This document shows positions 1 through 8,590 of a DNA stretch of 64,000 bases, one piece after another. Below the pieces are notes generated by a model. The model was not told where the DNA came from. It worked only from the letters and a program-made list of their open reading frames with translations, and made no database searches. The stretch is from JAHJKV01 sp963678135 (GTDB taxonomy: Bacteria > Desulfobacterota > Desulfovibrionia > Desulfovibrionales > Desulfovibrionaceae). The stretch is taken from contig OY782667.1 of assembly GCA_963678135.1 (NCBI GenBank), forward strand, positions 186,001 to 250,000, read 5' to 3'. Position numbers and translations under genes: made by a program. How positions within the stretch are numbered: position 1 is the first letter of the stretch; each line of letters opens with the position of its first letter.

Positions 1-1
1 C

Positions 2-115
2 GTTTGGCTAACAAAAAATACCGGTGGTCATGGAGCTGTACGAGACAGCATTGATTTTTTACTGCAAGCGACTGGACGTTTTGATGAGGCATGGGGCAAA
101 TGGTGCGATCAATAA
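2..115 (+). CDS. kdsC: 3-deoxy-D-manno-octulosonate 8-phosphate phosphatase, C-terminal fragment
   Basis: Only the last 37 codons lie in the window; the gene starts upstream. The fragment contains GGHGAVRD followed by a short amphipathic tail ending WGKWCDQ, which matches the C-terminus of KdsC, the HAD-family phosphatase that releases KDO for lipid A/core synthesis. It overlaps the start of lptC by 25 bp, and kdsC-lptC-lptA-lptB is a common gene order in Gram-negative bacteria. The call rests on this short tail plus the context. Confidence 0.8.
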   Translation, partial: VWLTKNTGGHGAVRDSIDFLLQATGRFDEAWGKWCDQ

Positions 116-702
116 GCCCAAAGGCTCATGCACGAAAAGCGCGCCCTTGGCTGGCGATAAGTTTTATTCTTTTTTTGCTCGGACTGTTCATGTACCCTTG
201 GGGGCAACGAAGTATCCCTGAAAACACAAAAGAAAAATCCGCGCAACTTGCTTCAGAAAGAATTATTGCACGGGATATTGAATTTGTACAAGGTGGTAGC
301 GGACAAATTGATTGGAAAATTAAGGCTTCTGAGGCAAAATATACGCGATCACAAAGTCGTGTTGTGATTGAGCACCCTCAAATCCTTGCCTACCTTGGCA
401 AAAACAGAGAGGAATTTTTAATCTGTTCAAAACAAGGAGAGCTTGACCAAAAAAAAGGAAATTTTTATTTACAAAACAAGGTTATCGGGAAATTCGATAC
501 TCTTGTCTTAAGGGCAGATACAATGCACTTTAATAATACTACGGGAAAAATTGTGTTGAAAGGTCATGTCTCTTTACTTCGTCCGGATGCGGAAATTCGT
601 ATGCCCACAGTAGATTTTGATGTTGATACAAAAACTATTGTTGCCAGTGATGGCATTACTGCAATTTTTTTGCCTTCTTCAACAATAACACTGAAACAAT
701 AA
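91..702 (+). CDS. lptC: LptC, inner-membrane bitopic LPS transport protein
   Basis: 203 residues. One N-terminal membrane segment (about residues 19-37, WLAISFILFLLGLFMYPWG) follows a basic start and anchors a periplasmic beta-jellyroll domain (about 55-203) rich in alternating beta strands. LptC receives lipopolysaccharide from the LptB2FG transporter and passes it to LptA. The ATG at 91 overlaps the kdsC end, and the next gene starts 21 bp after the stop, so this is one transcription unit. Family similarity is at the level of topology and gene order (YrbK/DUF1239 family); LptC is poorly conserved in sequence. Confidence 0.85.
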   Translation: MGQMVRSISPKAHARKARPWLAISFILFLLGLFMYPWGQRSIPENTKEKSAQLASERIIARDIEFVQGGSGQIDWKIKASEAKYTRSQSRVVIEHPQILAYLGKNREEFLICSKQGELDQKKGNFYLQNKVIGKFDTLVLRADTMHFNNTTGKIVLKGHVSLLRPDAEIRMPTVDFDVDTKTIVASDGITAIFLPSSTITLKQ

Positions 703-723
703 GCATCAGTAGGAGCGTACACA

Positions 724-1542
724 GTGCAAAGCCATAAATTTATCATTGTTTTTACTGTACTGTGCATGATGATTTTGCCTCTATCAGCTTTGGCTTGGGG
801 TGACCTCTATACTGTAAGGCTTGATTGTGATGTATTTTTATCGCGTCGCCTTGATGCGCCAAAAACGCAAACTCTGCAACAAGGGCAAACAGTAAAAATT
901 GATTTTATTGAAGGAGAATGGGCTGCGCTTTTCCCTTTGGATGAGTCTAAACAGGATAAAAGCAAGGCCATTGGCTATGTCTTGATCAAAAATTTAGACT
1001 TTTTGCAGTCTGCACCGGAAATTGAGTCCGCAGACAGCCAAGAAACAAGCGCAAGTCAGGCAGAAAGCTCACAAGATACAAGGTCTACAGAAAAAAAATC
1101 CCAAGCTCTGTTCAATGAAAGTCCGATAAAAATTATGGCCGATCGCATGGTATATAACGAAGCTAAGCAATCAATTTTGTTTCAAGGTAATGTCAAAGTA
1201 GAACACCAAGATTTATTACTTGTTGCAGATAAGCTAACGGCTTTTTTGAGTACTGACGGTGCACCACAAGCAGGGAAAGAACAAATAAAAAAAATTATTG
1301 CCAAGGGCAAAGTACGACTTTCCAGACAAGCCATGCTGGGAAAATGTCAAACCCTCAGCTATACTGTACAAGACAGTATTTTGTGCATGGAAGGTGATCC
1401 TGTATTGGAAGATGGGCAAAATAATACGCTCACTGGTAAAACTATCCGCTATTATCTTAATGAAAATCGCAGTGAAGTTTTAGGCGGTGAACAAAAGCCT
1501 GTGCAGGCTGTATTCACAGTGCCAAAGGATGTGCGTCCGTAA
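724..1542 (+). CDS. lptA: LptA-type periplasmic LPS-binding protein with N-terminal SH3-like domain
   Basis: 272 residues, GTG start. A signal peptide (about 1-24, cut near ALAWG) is followed by a small SH3-like beta domain (about 25-95) and an acidic, Ser/Gln-rich linker. The OstA/LptA beta-jellyroll begins at SPIKIMADRMVYNEAKQ and shows the usual FQGNVKVEHQDLLLVADKL pattern. LptA bridges LptC and the outer-membrane LptD. The extra SH3-like module makes it longer than E. coli LptA (about 185 residues); such an N-terminal extension fits the Desulfovibrio-type lineage (from memory). The next gene starts directly after the stop codon (TAAATG). Confidence 0.85.
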   Translation: MQSHKFIIVFTVLCMMILPLSALAWGDLYTVRLDCDVFLSRRLDAPKTQTLQQGQTVKIDFIEGEWAALFPLDESKQDKSKAIGYVLIKNLDFLQSAPEIESADSQETSASQAESSQDTRSTEKKSQALFNESPIKIMADRMVYNEAKQSILFQGNVKVEHQDLLLVADKLTAFLSTDGAPQAGKEQIKKIIAKGKVRLSRQAMLGKCQTLSYTVQDSILCMEGDPVLEDGQNNTLTGKTIRYYLNENRSEVLGGEQKPVQAVFTVPKDVRP

Positions 1543-2265
1543 ATGCAAAAATTAACAGCTTCAAACTTAAGTAAACGCTACGGGCAAAAAGAGGTTGTAC
1601 ACTCTGTGTCCCTCGAATTAAATACAGGAGAAGTCGTGGGCTTGCTTGGGCCAAATGGTGCGGGTAAAACAACCACCTTTTATATGCTTGTAGGCATTAT
1701 CAAACCCAATGCTGGAAATGTTTTTCTTGCAAAACAAAATATTAGCCATTTACCCTTGCATGAACGAGCACGGCGAGGGCTGGCCTATTTGCCTCAAGAA
1801 AGTTCTATTTTTCGTAGGCTCAGCGTTCGGCAAAATTTAGACATTATCTTGGAACATAGTAAATTAAAAAGGAAACAGCGCAAAGCAAGGGCTGATGAAC
1901 TACTCAAAATGTTTCATATCCACAAACTCGCAGACCAGCCTGCCATGTTTCTTTCCGGCGGAGAACGCAGACGCTTGGAAATAGCACGCGCACTTATTAC
2001 AAAACCAAAATTTATTCTTTTAGATGAACCCTTTGCAGGGATTGACCCCATTGCTGTCCTTGATATTCAAAAAATTATCGCGCAACTTGCCACGCTTGGC
2101 ATTGGGGTGCTTATTTCTGATCATAATGTCCGTGAAACCCTTTCTATATGCGACCGCGCGTATGTCGTACATGAAGGTACTGTTTTCTTATCAGGGTCTC
2201 CTGAAGAAATAGTAACAGACACCAAAGCAAGACAAATATATCTTGGTGAATCTTTTTCACTGTAA
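1543..2265 (+). CDS. lptB: LptB, LPS export ABC transporter ATPase
   Basis: 240 residues, the normal length. Walker A GPNGAGKTT at 36-44, signature LSGGERRRLEIARAL near 138, Walker B FILLDEPFAGIDP near 160 and a switch histidine in ISDHNVRETL. These are diagnostic of LptB, the cytoplasmic ATPase that drives LPS extraction with LptF/LptG (not in this window). The start codon abuts the lptA stop, so translation is probably coupled. The call is firm. Confidence 0.97.
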   Translation: MQKLTASNLSKRYGQKEVVHSVSLELNTGEVVGLLGPNGAGKTTTFYMLVGIIKPNAGNVFLAKQNISHLPLHERARRGLAYLPQESSIFRRLSVRQNLDIILEHSKLKRKQRKARADELLKMFHIHKLADQPAMFLSGGERRRLEIARALITKPKFILLDEPFAGIDPIAVLDIQKIIAQLATLGIGVLISDHNVRETLSICDRAYVVHEGTVFLSGSPEEIVTDTKARQIYLGESFSL

Positions 2266-2270
2266 GTACA

Positions 2271-3239
2271 ATGCCTGTTCTTTTGAAAAAATCAGCACTC
2301 TTTTTATTTTTTATTTTAATTCTCATTTTTGCCTTTGGCTGTGAACAATCAGAACAAGCTGAATTTCAAGGATATATTGAAGGCGAATTTATTTACCTTG
2401 CCTCTTCACAAACAGGTCGCCTGCAACATTTAGCAATACAACGCGGAGATAGTGTTGATAAAAATACACTGCTTTTTACTCTTGAAGCAGAGTATGAACA
2501 GCAAGCTGTAAAGCAAGCAACACAAGAGCTTTTTGCGCTCAAAGCAGAGCTGGAAAACATGCAAACTGGTAAAAGGCCAGAAGAAATATCCATGGTCAAG
2601 GCGCAACTTGCCCAAGCCCAAAGTAAAGCTGCCAATGCTACGGCTTTATTAAAGCGTAATAGAGACTTACTTCGTTCTGGTGGTATTTCTCAGCAAGAAT
2701 TTGATGATTCCCAAACAGCAGCTAAGGCCTTAAAAGCCCAAGTGACTGAACTTTTGAACCAAGTCGCGGTATATAATCTTCCTGAGCGCAGCAAAAAAAT
2801 AGAATCCCAGCAAGCCTCTTTAGCCGCGGCTCAGGCAAAACTCAAACAAGCGCAATGGAAATTAGAACAAAAAACAGTATATGCTCCAAGCGCAGGTCTT
2901 ATCTATGAGACACTGTTTAGCCAAGGAGAGTTGGTTCAGGCCGGCAAGCCTGTGGTGCAATTACTTGCTCCAGAAAAAATAAAAATTCGCTTTTTTGTAC
3001 CAGAGCATTGCTTAGGCAAGATACACATTAAGGATAAAGTTCAGGTGCATATAGACGGCTGCTGCGAACCTGTGCTGGCATATATTTCTTATATTGCTCC
3101 CAAAGCTGAATATACTCCGCCTATTATTTTTAGCAATGAAACTCGTTCTAAGCTGGTCTTTATGTTGGAAGCGCAAGTACCGTCCAGTGTCGCAGCTTCC
3201 TTGCATCCGGGACAGCCTGTGCAAGTGAGTTTACAATGA
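2271..3239 (+). CDS. HlyD/YbhG-type periplasmic adaptor (membrane fusion) lipoprotein
   Basis: 322 residues. A lipoprotein signal peptide ends at a lipobox (FAFGC, about residue 24). It is followed by a biotinyl-lipoyl-like half (GYIEGEFIYLAS, GRLQHLAIQRGDSV), a long Gln/Ala-rich coiled-coil hairpin (about 75-205), the second lipoyl half (VYAPSAGLIYETLFSQGELV) and a beta-barrel end. Such adaptors link an inner-membrane ABC exporter to an outer-membrane channel. It overlaps the ATPase gene by 4 bp (ATGA). The three-gene order resembles ybhG-ybhF-ybhS; the exported substrate is unknown. An outer-membrane TolC partner is not in the window. Confidence 0.85.
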   Translation: MPVLLKKSALFLFFILILIFAFGCEQSEQAEFQGYIEGEFIYLASSQTGRLQHLAIQRGDSVDKNTLLFTLEAEYEQQAVKQATQELFALKAELENMQTGKRPEEISMVKAQLAQAQSKAANATALLKRNRDLLRSGGISQQEFDDSQTAAKALKAQVTELLNQVAVYNLPERSKKIESQQASLAAAQAKLKQAQWKLEQKTVYAPSAGLIYETLFSQGELVQAGKPVVQLLAPEKIKIRFFVPEHCLGKIHIKDKVQVHIDGCCEPVLAYISYIAPKAEYTPPIIFSNETRSKLVFMLEAQVPSSVAASLHPGQPVQVSLQ

Positions 3240-4177
3240 AGACATCAGTTACTGAGCCAGCAATTGATGTTCATAATCTCAGTAAGATATTTCATTCTAA
3301 AACCGTTGTTGATAATTTTTCCCTCACGGTCAAACCGGGTGAAATTCATGGTTTTCTCGGACCAAACGGAAGCGGTAAAACCACCTGCATTCGCATGATG
3401 TGCGGTCTGCTTACTCCGGACACGGGTCAAGGCTTTTGCCTTGGTTTTAATATTCTCAGTGAACAAAAGAAAATTAAACGCAGGGTTGGCTACATGACCC
3501 AAAAATTTTCTTTTTGGGATGACCTCACCATTCGTGAAAACTTAGAATTTGTAGCTCGCCTTTTTGAAATGCCTGACAAAAATAAGACCGTAGAACAAGC
3601 TCTCAATAATTTAGGTTTACAAAAACATGCTCAGCAGCTTGCTGGTTCTCTGTCCGGCGGATGGAAACAAAGGCTTGCCCTTGCTGCTTGTATGCTTCAC
3701 TCTCCTAAACTGCTTCTTTTGGATGAACCAACCGCTGGAGTTGATCCCACTGCTCGCCGTGATTTTTGGGATGAATTGCATCGACTTGCTGCACAAGGTA
3801 TTTCTGTTTTGGTCAGCACCCATTATATGGATGAAGCAGAGCGTTGCCATAAACTTTCTTATCTTGCTTACGGCAAATTACTTGCTTCCGGAACCGCTGC
3901 TGAAATAATCAAAAAACAAAATTTGCATACCGTAAGCGTGCATGGAGAAAATCTTATCCATCTTGCAAAACGGCTAAAAAATCTCCCTGAAATTGAGCAA
4001 ACCATTCTCTTTGGTTCCTCGCTTCATGCCTGTGGGAAAGACAAAGAAACTTTGCTTCAAACTGTTCACAAGCTAGCAGAAAGTAAACATCAAATACACT
4101 ATGCACAAACAAGTCTTGAGGATGTCTTCATTTATATGATGAACCATTCGCAAAATAATTTTGAGGCAAGAACATGA
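3236..4177 (+). CDS. ABC-2 type exporter, ATP-binding protein
   Basis: 313 residues. Walker A GPNGSGKTT near 42, signature LSGGWKQRLALAACM, Walker B LLLLDEPTAGVDP, and an H-loop in VSTHYMDEAERC. The C-terminal extension of about 80 residues is typical of the DrrA/YbhF class that works with ABC-2 permeases. It overlaps both neighbours by 4 bp, so the adaptor, ATPase and permease are translated as one unit. Only a single ATPase domain is present, whereas E. coli YbhF has two. Confidence 0.93.
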   Translation: MKTSVTEPAIDVHNLSKIFHSKTVVDNFSLTVKPGEIHGFLGPNGSGKTTCIRMMCGLLTPDTGQGFCLGFNILSEQKKIKRRVGYMTQKFSFWDDLTIRENLEFVARLFEMPDKNKTVEQALNNLGLQKHAQQLAGSLSGGWKQRLALAACMLHSPKLLLLDEPTAGVDPTARRDFWDELHRLAAQGISVLVSTHYMDEAERCHKLSYLAYGKLLASGTAAEIIKKQNLHTVSVHGENLIHLAKRLKNLPEIEQTILFGSSLHACGKDKETLLQTVHKLAESKHQIHYAQTSLEDVFIYMMNHSQNNFEART

Positions 4178-5313
4178 ACTCAAATTATACTTTTTCACTC
4201 TCCCGTTGGTGGGGCATAGTTATTAAAGAATTTTTGCAACTCAAACGTGATCGCGTCAGCCTTGGGATGGTCATTGGTATCCCGATTATGCAATTGCTCC
4301 TTTTTGGCTATGCCATCAATAGTGACCCCAAACATCTGCCAACTGCCCTTATTTTGAGTGAACAAAATAATTTTACCCGCAGCATTGCACAAGCAATGCA
4401 CTCTTCTCAATACTTTTCCTTAAATGCCATGCTGGATGAAAATACTGCAAAACAGGCTTTGCAGCGTGGTGAAATACAATTTGTGGTTTCTATTCCTTCA
4501 AATTTTACTCGCAAGCTACTTCGCGGAGAATGCCCAAGCATACTTATTGAAGCAGATGCTACAGATCCCACTGCCACCAAGGGCGCGCTCGGAGCATTGC
4601 AAGGAATACTTAACTCTGTGGTAGATAAAGAAATCACTGGAGCATTGCAGCATCTACATACCCAAAAGCAAGCCTTTTCTTTCAAAATACACAGCAAATA
4701 TAATCCGGAAGGCATTACTCAACTCAATATCGTACCAGGACTCATCGGAGTTATTCTGACCATGACCACGATTATGATGACCGGCCTTGCAATTACCAGA
4801 GAAAGAGAACGAGGCACGATGGAGAACCTGTTATCCTCACCGCTTACTCCTTTAGAAATTATGACAGGCAAAATCGTCCCCTATATCCTGATTGGTAACA
4901 TTCAAGTCAGTATCATTATCCTTTTGGCTATTTTTTTATTCAATGTTCCCTTTTTAGGTAATCCCGTTGCCCTATACTGTGCTGCCCTATTATTCATTGC
5001 GGCCAATTTGACCATTGGCGTGACCATTTCTTCTGTTGCTCAAACCCAGTTGCAAGCAATGCAAATGACCATGTTTTATTTTTTGCCCAATATTTTGCTC
5101 TCAGGCTTTATGTTTCCTTTTGCAGGAATGCCAAAATGGGCACAAGCCATTGGTAGCTTTTTGCCACTCACTCATTTTAATCGCTCGGTTCGGGGAATAC
5201 TACTCAAGGGAAATGGCTTTGCCGACCTTTGGACAAACCTATGGCCCATTGCTCTGTTTTGCATCGTGGTTATGTCTTTAGCAATTTTCTTATTCCGCCA
5301 AACTCTGGATTAA
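4174..5313 (+). CDS. ABC-2 type permease (YbhS/YhhJ-like)
   Basis: 379 residues. Topology is one N-terminal membrane helix (VSLGMVIGIPIMQLLLFGYAI), a large periplasmic loop (about 50-185), then five C-terminal helices, the ABC-2 permease plan. ITRERERGTMENLLSSPL is the characteristic cytoplasmic signature just after the second helix. It is the membrane partner of the ATPase encoded upstream. A second permease (YbhR-like) is not present, so the transporter is probably a homodimer. The substrate is unknown; relatives are linked to drug or metabolite efflux. Confidence 0.92.
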   Translation: MNSNYTFSLSRWWGIVIKEFLQLKRDRVSLGMVIGIPIMQLLLFGYAINSDPKHLPTALILSEQNNFTRSIAQAMHSSQYFSLNAMLDENTAKQALQRGEIQFVVSIPSNFTRKLLRGECPSILIEADATDPTATKGALGALQGILNSVVDKEITGALQHLHTQKQAFSFKIHSKYNPEGITQLNIVPGLIGVILTMTTIMMTGLAITRERERGTMENLLSSPLTPLEIMTGKIVPYILIGNIQVSIIILLAIFLFNVPFLGNPVALYCAALLFIAANLTIGVTISSVAQTQLQAMQMTMFYFLPNILLSGFMFPFAGMPKWAQAIGSFLPLTHFNRSVRGILLKGNGFADLWTNLWPIALFCIVVMSLAIFLFRQTLD

Positions 5314-5404
5314 ATGCGACAACCTTACCAGCTGTTCTTAAGGCTTGACTCCGAGCTTAGCCTAGAGTTAATGAAATCCATTCTCAATACTGGAGTTCTG
5401 AGTA

Positions 5405-5683
5405 ATGATTCAAAGCAAGCATGAAAGTACACCTCTTTGTCGTATTCCAGAGGGAACGCGGGTAAGGTTACATGAATTAGGTGGTTGCCCTAAAGCAAGA
5501 GCAAAACTTTATGCCATGGGCTTGACTCCGGGTACTGAGCTTGAAATTATACAATCCGGTTCCGGTCCCTGCAAACTTCGAGTCAGGGGTTCTGATCTAG
5601 TCCTTGGGCACGGAATGAGTCAAAAAGTTTTTGCTTGCCCTTTGGGTAATTGCCCTTCTGAAGTTTCCTGTAATAAAAAATAA
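5405..5683 (+). CDS. FeoA-domain protein (orphan)
   Basis: 92 residues with a FeoA SH3-like fold: GTRVRLHELGGCPKARAKLYAMGLTPGTELEII, then a beta-rich second half. FeoA proteins bind the FeoB ferrous transporter or act as small regulators. This copy is separated from feoB (29.9 kb) and has an unusual Cys-containing tail (CPLGNC, then VSC) that could bind metal. No iron box was noticed upstream. It may serve another FeoB elsewhere or be a stand-alone regulator. Confidence 0.8.
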   Translation: MIQSKHESTPLCRIPEGTRVRLHELGGCPKARAKLYAMGLTPGTELEIIQSGSGPCKLRVRGSDLVLGHGMSQKVFACPLGNCPSEVSCNKK

Positions 5684-5759
5684 CTTGTAGTAATTTTTTT
5701 ACTTGTTGCCGGTTTTTGTTCAATCAGCGCAGTACATACTGTAGCAGGGGAAACGTAAT

Positions 5760-6293
5760 ATGCGTGCAGTATTATTAGATCGTGATGGAACCATTATTTA
5801 CGATAAGCATTATTTGCACGATCCAGATGAAGTAGAACTACTTCCTGAAGCGGTGCGAGGCTTGCAAAGCATGGCTGCTATGGGCTTTAAGTTAATCGTT
5901 GTCAGCAATCAATCAGGTGTGGGGCGTGGCTTTTTTACTCTTAAGGATGTAGAAGCCTGCAATAATCAATTATATAAATTGCTTCAAAAGCAAGGTGTTT
6001 TTCTTGATGCTTTTTTTGTTTGTCCTCATGCTCCCCAAGAGCAGTGTCCTTGTCGTAAACCCTTGTCTGGCCTCGCTTTGCAAGCTCAAAAAAGATTTGG
6101 GCTTGATTTTAAGCACTGCGCTGTGATTGGCGATAAAAAATCGGATGTTGAGCTGGGCAAGGCTATTGGCGCGCGCAGTATCTTGGTGACAACAGGTAAG
6201 GGTGCTACTGCTCTTGAACAATGTGAACCTGAGTACACGGCCAAAAATCTTTCTTTTGCTGCGGATTGGCTTGCTACGCAGTTTCCGGTTTAA
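5760..6293 (+). CDS. gmhB: D-glycero-beta-D-manno-heptose-1,7-bisphosphate 7-phosphatase
   Basis: 177 residues, HAD superfamily. Motif I is LLDRDGTII at the N-terminus, motif II VVSNQSGVGRG, and motif III/IV IGDKKSDVELG. The GmhB zinc loop is visible as CPHAPQEQCPCRKP. The enzyme makes heptose-1-phosphate for the LPS inner core, consistent with the envelope genes around it. A purine-rich Shine-Dalgarno (AGGGGAAA) precedes the ATG. The stop codon lies inside the 10-bp target duplication of the repeat element that follows. Confidence 0.92.
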   Translation: MRAVLLDRDGTIIYDKHYLHDPDEVELLPEAVRGLQSMAAMGFKLIVVSNQSGVGRGFFTLKDVEACNNQLYKLLQKQGVFLDAFFVCPHAPQEQCPCRKPLSGLALQAQKRFGLDFKHCAVIGDKKSDVELGKAIGARSILVTTGKGATALEQCEPEYTAKNLSFAADWLATQFPV

Positions 6294-6296
6294 GAC

Positions 6297-6656
6297 CAAA
6301 GCAAACGCATATAAATTTTAGCGCGAACACCTAGCTTGAAACACATTCGGGAGTATCCTATTCCCCCCTAGTCTTGTTATGTCTTTCTTTCTTGTCATTT
6401 TGCGCGAAGTCGTGAAAAACCAATGCGTTGCACAGTTCGACAGTACATCCCTTTCCGTCATTCTGCGCGTAAGTCGCGACAGTCCAGAAGAGCCGAACTA
6501 TGAGGACTTGGCGCAGTAGGAGAAGAAGCAAAGCAGAAGACAAGAAAAAGAGAAGAAGGAAGACTGGATCCTGCGACTTCGCGCAGGATGACAAGAGGAG
6601 GAAACAATAAAATGAGTAGAGAGTATTGACCCTAAATTTTATATGCGTTTGCCCTG
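6297..6656 (+). repeat. Complete MITE-like element, copy A (360 bp, 10-bp target duplication)
   Basis: This fills the gap between the convergent gmhB and glycosyltransferase genes. The ends are inverted: CAAAGCAAACGCATATAAA at the left and its complement (TATATGCGTTTGCCCTG) at the right. The 10-bp GGTTTAAGAC occurs perfectly just outside both ends (6287-6296 and 6657-6666). The interior holds a purine-rich tract and hairpins, the clearest at 6564-6592 (arms ATCCTGCG / CGCAGGAT). There is no open reading frame of note, so it is non-autonomous. Confidence 0.85.
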
Positions 6657-6659
6657 GGT

Positions 6660-7814
6660 TTAAGACGAGCTCTTTTGTGTTTTTTCAATCAGCAGGGTAT
6701 TGATATATGTAATCCAAGCATCCATGCCAGCGGAGATTTCTGCAGGCCACTCAAAAGACTTTGGAACAGTGTTTTGCTCTAAGCCTTGAAGTATGCTTGC
6801 GAGCTGTATATGATCTGCCGGGTCTGTAAGAATACACTCTTGTTCTAAAAAACAAGCTGAGCCGTTACATGCACTGGAAACTGTTTTAAGCCCACAGGCC
6901 AAGGCTTCCATCACCGCATTGGAGCAGGCATCATAAAATGATGCTAAAATAAAAATATCGCCGGTATTATAAAAAGAACACATATCATCCACGCGACCAA
7001 TAAATTGAATACGTTCTTTGACTCCTAATTTTTGAGCAAGCGCAAGGTAGCTTTCACAGCCTCGTGCTCCGGCTACAATAAGCTTATAATGCTTCGGAAG
7101 TTGTGTGAGGGCATGGATAAGCGTGCGGATACCTTTGAGCCTAAAATTAGTCCCAGCAGTAAGCAGGACAATTTCATTGTTCTTTATTCCGGCTGCTTTT
7201 CGCAGTTCATTTCTTTTCTTTTCTGAAAATGGAGTAAAGCGCGTAAGATTTGGCCGGTTAAATATAATATCAATATTTTTTTGCGTGAGATAAGGGTGTG
7301 CTTCAATCAGCCAGTCTTTTAAGAGAGAGGAATTGACAACAATATGCGTGCTTTTTTTAAGCTGTACATATTCTATCCATAAATTTATCCAGTTTGCCGG
7401 AGAAAGATAGCGACGAAGCATCTTCCATTTTCTTTGCCAGCCTTTGTCCCAGGCTTTGGCTGAGAGCTTCCAAAAGATGGACAAAGCTCCGCCCCCGATA
7501 CGAAGCACGTCTTGCTGAAATGTTTTCCCTAGCCCAATCGACAAAGCGTATTGCCCACGGCGTCTCATATATTCTGCAGCGCAGGCAAACCAAAGAATTT
7601 TTACCCAGCGAAATGGGCCAAAACGGCCAACAACAATGGGGCGAACATGTGCTGGAGGCTCAGTTTCGCAACGAGCGCAAATAAAATCTACCTGATGTCC
7701 GGCTTTTGCCAAAGATTCAGCCAAGCGAAAAGCAAAGCCTTCAGCACCTCCGTAGCGTGAAAAACGAGGCATCATAAGGGCTATGCGCCGAGAGGACTGT
7801 GGACTTGTGTGCAT
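6660..7814 (-). CDS. Family-4-type glycosyltransferase, probably LPS core/sugar assembly
   Basis: 384 residues from the ATG at 7814 (a TTG at 7850 would add 12). The GT-B fold is seen in an N-terminal RYGGAEGFAFRLAESLAKAGH and a C-terminal nucleotide-sugar domain with ILLTAGTNFRLKGIRTLIHAL and the GT4 motif FYDACSNAVMEALACGL. Related proteins (WaaG/RfaG type) add sugars to heptose in the LPS core; the context next to gmhB supports that, but the donor and acceptor are not known. It faces gmhB, and an upstream small membrane protein gene lies on the same strand. No clear Shine-Dalgarno decides the start. Confidence 0.85.
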   Translation of the reverse strand: MHTSPQSSRRIALMMPRFSRYGGAEGFAFRLAESLAKAGHQVDFICARCETEPPAHVRPIVVGRFGPFRWVKILWFACAAEYMRRRGQYALSIGLGKTFQQDVLRIGGGALSIFWKLSAKAWDKGWQRKWKMLRRYLSPANWINLWIEYVQLKKSTHIVVNSSLLKDWLIEAHPYLTQKNIDIIFNRPNLTRFTPFSEKKRNELRKAAGIKNNEIVLLTAGTNFRLKGIRTLIHALTQLPKHYKLIVAGARGCESYLALAQKLGVKERIQFIGRVDDMCSFYNTGDIFILASFYDACSNAVMEALACGLKTVSSACNGSACFLEQECILTDPADHIQLASILQGLEQNTVPKSFEWPAEISAGMDAWITYINTLLIEKTQKSSS

Positions 7815-7882
7815 GGACAAGAGTTTGACAGGAAGCAATGGACAAAGCAAGGCTCTTGCCTGCGTGATACGCTTTTTTGGCC

Positions 7883-8131
7883 TTATTTTGAGGCATTGTT
7901 GAAATACAAATACAGCATAGCCAATACGCAGGCTTGGCCAAGAACAAAAACAGCATCATGTTGCACCAAGCCATACATAATGCCAAGGAGCGAAGCCATA
8001 CCCAATAGCAATATTGCCCAAGAAGGAAGAGGACGTTTTTTTCTCAAAGAACTCAGCAGGGCAAGCCCAAAGATTGCCTGAGGGAGGAGCAGCAAAGCAA
8101 GGAGCCACCAGTATTGCGGAAGAGTAAACAT
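7883..8131 (-). CDS. Small membrane protein resembling the lipid-A-disaccharide synthase N-terminal (LAB_N) domain
   Basis: 82 residues with three hydrophobic helices (about 8-28, 36-56 and 60-78). The end, HDAVFVLGQACVLAMLYLYFN, follows the LAB_N pattern in which DPVFILGQ is followed by a run ending in YLRNL. Stand-alone LAB_N proteins are found next to lipid A or glycosyltransferase genes and are of unknown function. Its position directly upstream of the glycosyltransferase fits an envelope role. The assignment is a pattern match by eye. Confidence 0.6.
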   Translation of the reverse strand: MFTLPQYWWLLALLLLPQAIFGLALLSSLRKKRPLPSWAILLLGMASLLGIMYGLVQHDAVFVLGQACVLAMLYLYFNNASK

Positions 8132-8292
8132 ATTGTGTCGCGTAAATAGTAAATAAAAATTATGAAAATTATGAAAATTATAACGTTATGAAAGCATACC
8201 TATCTTGTGAACCCCTGTGTTTCAAAGACAATTGTCTTATATTGAAGGCAAAAGCAAGAGCGAATATCAGGGCTGGTTCATGAAAATAAAAG

Positions 8293-8321
8293 TTGACAAG
8301 TATGTACCGTCTGCCTATAAA
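8293..8321 (+). promoter_or_regulatory. Sigma-70 promoter of the initiator tRNA gene
   Basis: TTGACA at 8293-8298, a 17-bp spacer, and TATAAA at 8316-8321, 15 bp before the tRNA. This is close to the sigma-70 consensus. Confidence 0.8.
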
Positions 8322-8336
8322 CACCATCTTACATGA

Positions 8337-8421
<85 letters not shown>

Positions 8422-8430
<9 letters not shown>

Positions 8431-8454
8431 GTGAAAACACTAAGTCCTTTTTTT
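8422..8454 (+). terminator. Rho-independent terminator of tRNA-fMet (element-borne)
   Basis: A perfect 12-bp stem (AAGGACTTAGTG / CACTAAGTCCTT) with an AAAA loop, followed by a T run. The left arm belongs to the att repeat, while the right arm comes from the element, so the insertion supplies its own working terminator. Confidence 0.92.
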
Positions 8455-8458
8455 GTTG

Positions 8459-8481
8459 CGGATACTCACCGGATACTCACC
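8459..8481 (+). promoter_or_regulatory. Tandem 11-bp repeat, candidate integrase arm-type sites (left end)
   Basis: Two direct copies of GGATACTCACC 29 bp inside attL. The identical 23-bp double repeat occurs in the same orientation at 24372-24394 near the other end, and no other copy was noticed. Paired arm sites flanking the core are expected for tyrosine integrases of this type; binding is inferred. Confidence 0.6.
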
Positions 8482-8590
8482 GCGAGAAAAATATTTTAAA
8501 TATTTTTAAAAATATGCTTATGTGGTATTCAGATTTCAAATTTTTCATATTGAAGTATAGTCATATATTATAGCCTACTGAGGAGTTTTT

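Noticed and set aside
24..221. 65-codon frame at the left edge
   Set aside because: It is in another frame of the kdsC end and lptC start, without similarity to any family.
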